Shown here in pieces: positions 59,948 through 64,000 of a stretch of DNA of 64,000 nt; the stretch's first letter is position 1; every line of letters begins with the position of its first letter. The DNA lies in assembly GCA_002104985.1 (NCBI GenBank), contig MCGO01000014.1:248001-312000 (forward strand). The letters run 5' to 3'. The notes under the pieces were generated by a model, which was not told the origin of the DNA, made no database searches, and saw nothing but the letters and a program-made list of their open reading frames with translations. Both the position numbers and the translations under genes were made by a program. The stretch comes from Rhizoclosmatium globosum (taxonomy: Eukaryota > Chytridiomycota > Chytridiomycetes > Chytridiales > Chytriomycetaceae).

Positions 59948-60422
59948 TAGCACATTCAACACCCTTCTTTTATCTGTCCAACGTAATTACTGCAGCCAAA
60001 TCAGATATTATTCTGCTCCAGTGAAGATGCTTTTGTGCCATCATATTGCAAAAGTTTGGCTCATTTCCTGCAATCTTTAAGATCAGAGGTTTGTGTTCAG
60101 TCACAATTCCTTGCTCTCATTTGTTATTTTGACATCAAAACATGATTAGTTGGAGCTAATTATAAATGCACAAAGGCGCTGTAAGAGAAATAAACATTAT
60201 TATCAGTTCCTTACAGAGATCAAAACTTGCAAACACTTGCACAAAACTTGCAAGCATAATATGCATGTAATTTTCTGCCAATTTCTACATTTTTGTCGTT
60301 TTGCGTTGGCATTCTTGCTTTCTGCGCCACAATTACAAACAAAAGCCAACCAGAAAAATTATTTCTGTTTTCGCTTCTTTTCTCCCTCTCCCTCTCGCTT
60401 GTCCCTCCTCCCTCCTCTTCTC

Positions 60423-61157
60423 TTAACTCTTCCCATTTTCCCCTACTTGCCTCACCACCCTTCATCGGGGTTTGAACCATAGGCCCCTGATATTTCACTG
60501 CTACAGAAGCAGCAGATCTTAACTGTTGAGCTAGTTGGATGTTGTATGACACTGCTAAAAGAATGCAAGATAGCCGAGGAGCAAGAGGTCATCCAGGGGC
60601 CGGGGACTCAGCCCAATTCAATATACACGGGCTTGTGCAATCTGGTATGCACGGGTTGTGTAACTTCGTAAAATCTGGAGATGAGACCTTGTTTGACGTA
60701 ACACAGTCCTTAGAAATCAAGTCACGAATATGAAGCAAAGCATTTCAGAAAATGCTAAATAATTATAAGAGTTGACGTTTAGAGATATTAATTATCTAAT
60801 GCTTGCTGTCTAACACTGACTTGCGGATCCAGTAGAAGGTGCTTCCTGCTTGATTTTTGTTCCAGTTTCATTTTATCAATAGATGATTCAAAATATGTCC
60901 TTCATGGATTTAATTGAGTTTTCTCTGCATTACAAACAAAATGTGAGCCTCTCAGTAATTTATTTTAAATAAACAGTGACAAATAAGCAGTGGAACACTC
61001 AGAGGAATTCACGATTGCTACACAGAAACACAGAGAGAGGGATTTACAGTTGTGATTGGCTAAATAGATACAATGCTAACAGTTTCTCAGTTCACTTACT
61101 CGATTCACCTAGCTCTGAGATCAGCGACAGCACAAGTTGGACATCGGATCAGATTGA
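60423..61157. other. Array edge and gene-poor DNA with a degenerate tRNA-like segment
   Basis: Right after the array breaks off, the minus strand has a Pol III A-box-like TAGCTCAACAGTTAAG (about 60518-60533) and a B-box-like GGTTCAAACCC (60468-60478), at tRNA-like spacing. The stems do not pair well, so this is a decayed tRNA or a tRNA-derived SINE head. The remainder to 61157 is AT-rich and shows no convincing gene. Confidence 0.4.
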
Positions 61158-61683
61158 GAGTCCTTGAGTACTCCCATGAACAATACCTGATGGGAAACAA
61201 CCTTGCTTCTGCCACACAGGCAGCGTAATCCGTTTTTGATCACCAAAAGACTGCTGGATCTGACTATTTTGAGTCGCAACTGTAGCATCTCGGCCCATGT
61301 CCCTCGTCAAGGAAGGATGTACATTGCAAACTCCTTCAGCTGTAGGCTGCAGCTCTATTGTCCAGTCTTAGATAGAGTGCAACCAAGATAGCGACTCACT
61401 GATATAACTGTCGCATTGGAGCTCTGTTAGAGGAAGGCATTGGATCAATAATTGAGGGACCAAGACAGTGAAGGTATTGTCCACCAACTTGGTGTTCTTC
61501 ACTCTGTTTCGCATAAGATAGTAGATTGTGAGATGGCAATGCTTGTTTACAACGTTTAAAAACAGTGGATGAAGGTAGGCTGATGGTGTGACTGCGAGGG
61601 CTGGTGGACGATGGATTTCTGGAAATGCTGGATTTCACAGATTTGCAAAATCCAACAGGCAGTCCCCCCCCCCTGGAGGTCAT
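61158..61683 (-). other. Possible exons of an unrecognised gene
   Basis: Two minus-strand open stretches lie end to end. The first (61683-61396) contains SRNPSSTSPRSHTISLPSS and QVGGQYLHCLGPSIIDPM. The second (about 61358-61158) contains LQPTAEGVCNVHPSLTRDMG and FGDQKRITLPVWQKQGCFPS. A GTGAGT donor sits between them near 61398. Composition is protein-like (Ser/Gln/Pro-rich) but no family is evident and the splice phases do not join cleanly. It could equally be a gene relic. Confidence 0.25.
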
Positions 61684-62224
61684 CTAGAGTGACAGGATGG
61701 TGGCTCTGCCCCAACTCTATTTATGTCTTTTCTGGTTCAAAATTATTTTTGAAAAATTTGTCTGTAATTGGTTTTTGGGAGGGGATTGGTTAGATCTCCA
61801 GCAGAGATTCAAGAATCCCGAAACGAAGCAGCAAACAATGAACTTAAACCAGTTCCGTGCAAATTTTCTTACTAATGCCAATTCCTCAACAACTAGATGA
61901 AATATGATAAATTCATTAATACTCCGTATTATTCTATTACTTAAATAAAGTGAATCTATCAAAACTGGATTTTATTGAGTATGGAATGAAAAATACCCAT
62001 AGAAGATAAGCTTTGTGGAAATTGTTCAGCAATTCATTTATTATTCATTAAACGAATCATATATCTTTTTTGGGGTGAATTGGTTCATTTTGTCATCTTC
62101 ATTGTTGGCCGAGCTTCACCGATGTCCATTACAAAACGTGACAAACAATTTTTCAGGTTCAAGACAGGATTTGAACCAGCACGTGAATTGAACCAATTAA
62201 ATCTCCATCAATGAAAGAAAAGGG
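61684..62224. other. AT-rich intergenic DNA
   Basis: I see no gene. A stretch near 62160 (TCAAGACAGGATTTGAACC) has a weak B-box-like sequence without a partner. Confidence 0.5.
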
Positions 62225-62230
62225 TATAAA
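62225..62230 (+). promoter_or_regulatory. TATA box of the 62283 gene
   Basis: TATAAA lies 53 bp before the ATG. The paralogous gene at 63904 has the same arrangement. Confidence 0.5.
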
Positions 62231-62282
62231 GAGAGAGCTATCCAGGAGGAAAGTTTCAAAAGTATCATACAAAACAAAAACA

Positions 62283-63156
62283 ATGAAACATTCTTCTTCT
62301 ACAACTCCTGCCAGTTCCTCTCATCGAGACCCTTCCAACTTTGGTGCCACGGAATTTCATGCTGACGTTGAGGCTCAGGCTGAACTCGCTTTGTTCTTGC
62401 GCACTCTGATTGATGGTGACACAACTCCCAAGGGTACTGATGTGAAGGACGCTTGTCCAGCACTCAGAAAGTACGAGACCCCCACTTTGAACTCTAAAAT
62501 TAGACAATTTTGGCAAAAATTGAAACGTGACAAGAGTGAGTATCTAATTTAATAGCTTTACTTTTACCGTCATAGACTGGAATCCAGCTGATGATCAGCA
62601 ACCCATGGTACTTGGAAATGTTGGATCCTCTGATTCTGTTGCAGGACGTTCCAATGGAATTTCTGTTGGTATCAGAACTACTGCCAGTGCCAAACGTCTT
62701 AGACTTCTTGAGAATGGCTCCGATCCTGACGAGGCTGACGGTGAAGGTGATCTCCACACTGAGGACTTGGAACAACTCCTCAACTGCCGCCCATTGGCTG
62801 TGCCCCGCCCAAAACCTCTGGCCACTTTCTCCAGTGCCAACCTTTGTCCTGCTGCTTCTGCCAATTCAACTCAGGCTTCAACTGCTGTTAAGCTTGCCTA
62901 CACACGTCTTGGTAATCAAAACAGCCAGTTTAACTCCAACTTTCGTATGCATGAAGTCTTTGATGGGGTTGACGGCAAAAGTCTCAGCTACTGTTACATT
63001 TTGATTTGTTTGCTCACCGTTATGCGCTGGGAGGTCAATATTGTTGGTGACAGGAAAGTGCTCAACTATGCATTTTGGCCAAAAACTATGAACCCTTCTG
63101 ATTTCATTGATCGGAAACACCCCGAGTTTGAAAATGCTGAACCGCTGCCATTGTGA
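62283..63156 (+). CDS. Hypothetical protein, member of a local paralogous family
   Basis: Exon 1 (62283-62535) starts MKHSSSTTPASSSHRDP and carries FGATEFHADVEAQAELALFL. A 40-nt intron (62536-62575) joins it to NWNPADDQQPMVLGNVG, and exon 2 continues to NAEPLPL. The 62283 start is chosen over the upstream in-frame ATG at 62211 because a TATA box lies between them. Later segments (DGKSLSYCYILICLLTVMRW, KVLNYAFWPKTMNPSDF) have no family I know. The segment FGATEFHADVEAQAEL has a clear counterpart in the gene that starts at 63904. Confidence 0.55.
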
Positions 63157-63849
63157 AGTATTTCAGGAGCGTCACTATACACCATAAGTCAATAGGGGTG
63201 GTCAAAGATGGGTGTTTTGGACAATTTTCGCAAGTGCGAAAAGCGAAGTTTCGAACTGTTCAAAATCAGCTTTTCGAATCCAAAAGCGAACCCATGGCTC
63301 GCTTTTCAACTTTGCTTTTGAGAGCCGCTTTTGAGTTTCGCTTTTTGATTTCGCTTTTCACCACCCAATCCGCTATGACAAAACACATCAAGAGGTTGTG
63401 GTTCGAAACTGCACCTCTGACCGTCCCTCGTCCCTGGTTTCGAACCGCCGCTTTTCAAAATGATGAAAGTGCGCTTTTCAAATGCCCCAATGTTTGCTTT
63501 TCAATTTCTCCATTTTCTTAACTTTGACCACCAGAGATAGACTCAAAATTTCCGTGAATCAAATATTAGCAAGTTTAATTAATAGGGTCAGATTACTTTT
63601 CAGTGAGAAAAAACCAACAAGACCCACAGTGCAGTGAATAAAACTACAGTAAAATTTCAGTGTATATAACAAAGAACTTGGGCAATGAATCACATTTGTT
63701 TTTTGAAACAGTTTGATTATTTTTTGGTTTGATTTGGTACAAGTTTGAATCTCGAACCGTTCAAAAAAAATTTTGTGGGGTGGCACGAGCCCCTCTCACA
63801 AATTAATTCCAATCAAATTGAATATATCTCCAAATAAATAAAAAACTGG
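63157..63849. other. Intergenic DNA with clustered GCTTTT/AAAAGC motifs
   Basis: Between about 63225 and 63515 the hexamer-like GCTTTT (or AAAAGC) appears roughly a dozen times, often as CGCTTTTCA. No gene is evident. The downstream half is AT-rich. Confidence 0.5.
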
Positions 63850-63857
63850 TATAAAAA
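63850..63857 (+). promoter_or_regulatory. TATA box of the 63904 gene
   Basis: TATAAAAA is followed by a pyrimidine-rich stretch (TTTTCTCCCACTCTCTTCTC) and ATG 47 bp downstream, as in a strong focused promoter. Confidence 0.55.
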
Positions 63858-63903
63858 GCGGTAGTCTCATACTGTTTTCTCCCACTCTCTTCTCTAAAAG
63901 CCA

Positions 63904-64000
63904 ATGAGCTCGTCCTCTTCAACTCCCCAGCAGCGTTGGGCCAAGCTAATCTTGGTGCTATTGAGTTCCACAAAGACACAGTAGCCCAAGCCCAATTGGT
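63904..64000 (+). CDS. Paralogue of the 62283 gene (5' end only)
   Basis: The start reads MSSSSSTPQQRWA, and a +1 frame then gives NLGAIEFHKDTVAQAQL, which aligns with NFGATEFHADVEAQAEL of the neighbour. The frame change is probably one extra or missing base near 63940. The rest lies outside the window. Confidence 0.5.

Larger units (their letters stand above)
46175..60422. repeat. Tandem tRNA array, main part (eight complete five-tRNA units)
   Basis: Each unit carries Asp-GTC, Gly-TCC, Tyr-GTA, Ser-GCT and Ile-AAT in this order, all on the plus strand, within about 800 bp. A roughly 900-bp spacer follows with no gene, ending in a pyrimidine tract (CTCCCTCTCCCTCTCGCTTG) and AT-rich DNA. Asp-to-Asp distances are 1761, 1755, 1690, 1697, 1698, 1698 and 1698 bp. 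Most tRNAs are followed by a T-run Pol III terminator, for example CTTTTTTG after Tyr. Units 5-8 appear identical. Spacer ORFs such as MFSHNSLFSFVIL and MELIINAQRR recur only because the unit recurs. The array ends within the pyrimidine tract at 60422. Confidence 0.95.

Noticed and set aside
46175..60422. CRISPR or satellite interpretation of the regular repeats
   Set aside because: The unit is about 1.7 kb, carries five folded tRNA genes and has no short repeat-spacer structure.
46358..60482. Recurring ORFs in the array (for example MYSGYYACLPSMRPGFESRL)
   Set aside because: They read through tRNA genes or spacer DNA and recur only because the unit recurs.

Overview
The window looks like nuclear DNA of a zoosporic (chytrid-type) fungus. 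Genes lie close together on both strands and have many short GT-AG introns of about 40-60 nt. The content mixes fungal families (GT71 mannosyltransferase, Mei2-like RNA-binding protein, GGA adaptor, DIM-2/DNMT1-like methyltransferase, chitin-binding domain) with flagellate markers (epsilon-tubulin, roadblock dynein light chain). Several genes carry isolated one-base frameshifts in otherwise well conserved coding sequence, so residual assembly indels are likely and some coordinates below are gene spans that need repair.

Layout. 1-36745 is ordinary gene-dense DNA: an L-arabinokinase-type glycosyltransferase (partial), a secreted three-repeat chitin-binding protein, a secreted Cys-rich protein, a GT71 enzyme, PRMT3, a tRNA-Gln, a Mei2-like protein, a TIR/Sel1/coiled-coil protein, GGA, a PC-esterase-like Golgi protein, epsilon-tubulin, SEN54, a multi-pass membrane protein, a probable CANIN-domain protein, an NSUN/RsmB-type RNA methyltransferase, a small hypothetical gene, a DNMT1-like enzyme, DYNLRB and an RCC1-like mitochondrial protein. 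36870-60422 is a tandem array of a five-tRNA unit (Asp-GTC, Gly-TCC, Tyr-GTA with intron, Ser-GCT, Ile-AAT), with eight complete sets plus one damaged left-edge set. 60423-64000 is gene-poor and ends with two members of a small paralogous gene family.

The most striking feature is at 37579-46174. The left-edge tRNA-Ile gene is split in its T-loop by 8,596 bp of unrelated DNA. The two halves share exactly the 5 bp GGTTC, one copy at each junction, as expected for a Crypton-type tyrosine-recombinase element. The insert encodes a Crypton/Ndc10-like tyrosine recombinase with an N-terminal PHD-like zinc finger, a RecQ helicase and a RuvC-fold resolvase-like protein, and it has six roughly 130-bp hairpin-bearing repeats near its right end. 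This looks like a cargo-bearing Crypton that enters a tRNA gene at its internal promoter (B box), similar in logic to bacterial integrative elements.

Functional links: SEN54 belongs to the endonuclease needed to splice the intron-containing tRNA-Tyr genes of the array. Epsilon-tubulin and DYNLRB serve basal body and dynein functions. The GT71 and PC-esterase-like proteins look like Golgi glycan enzymes, and the chitin-binding protein probably acts at the cell surface.
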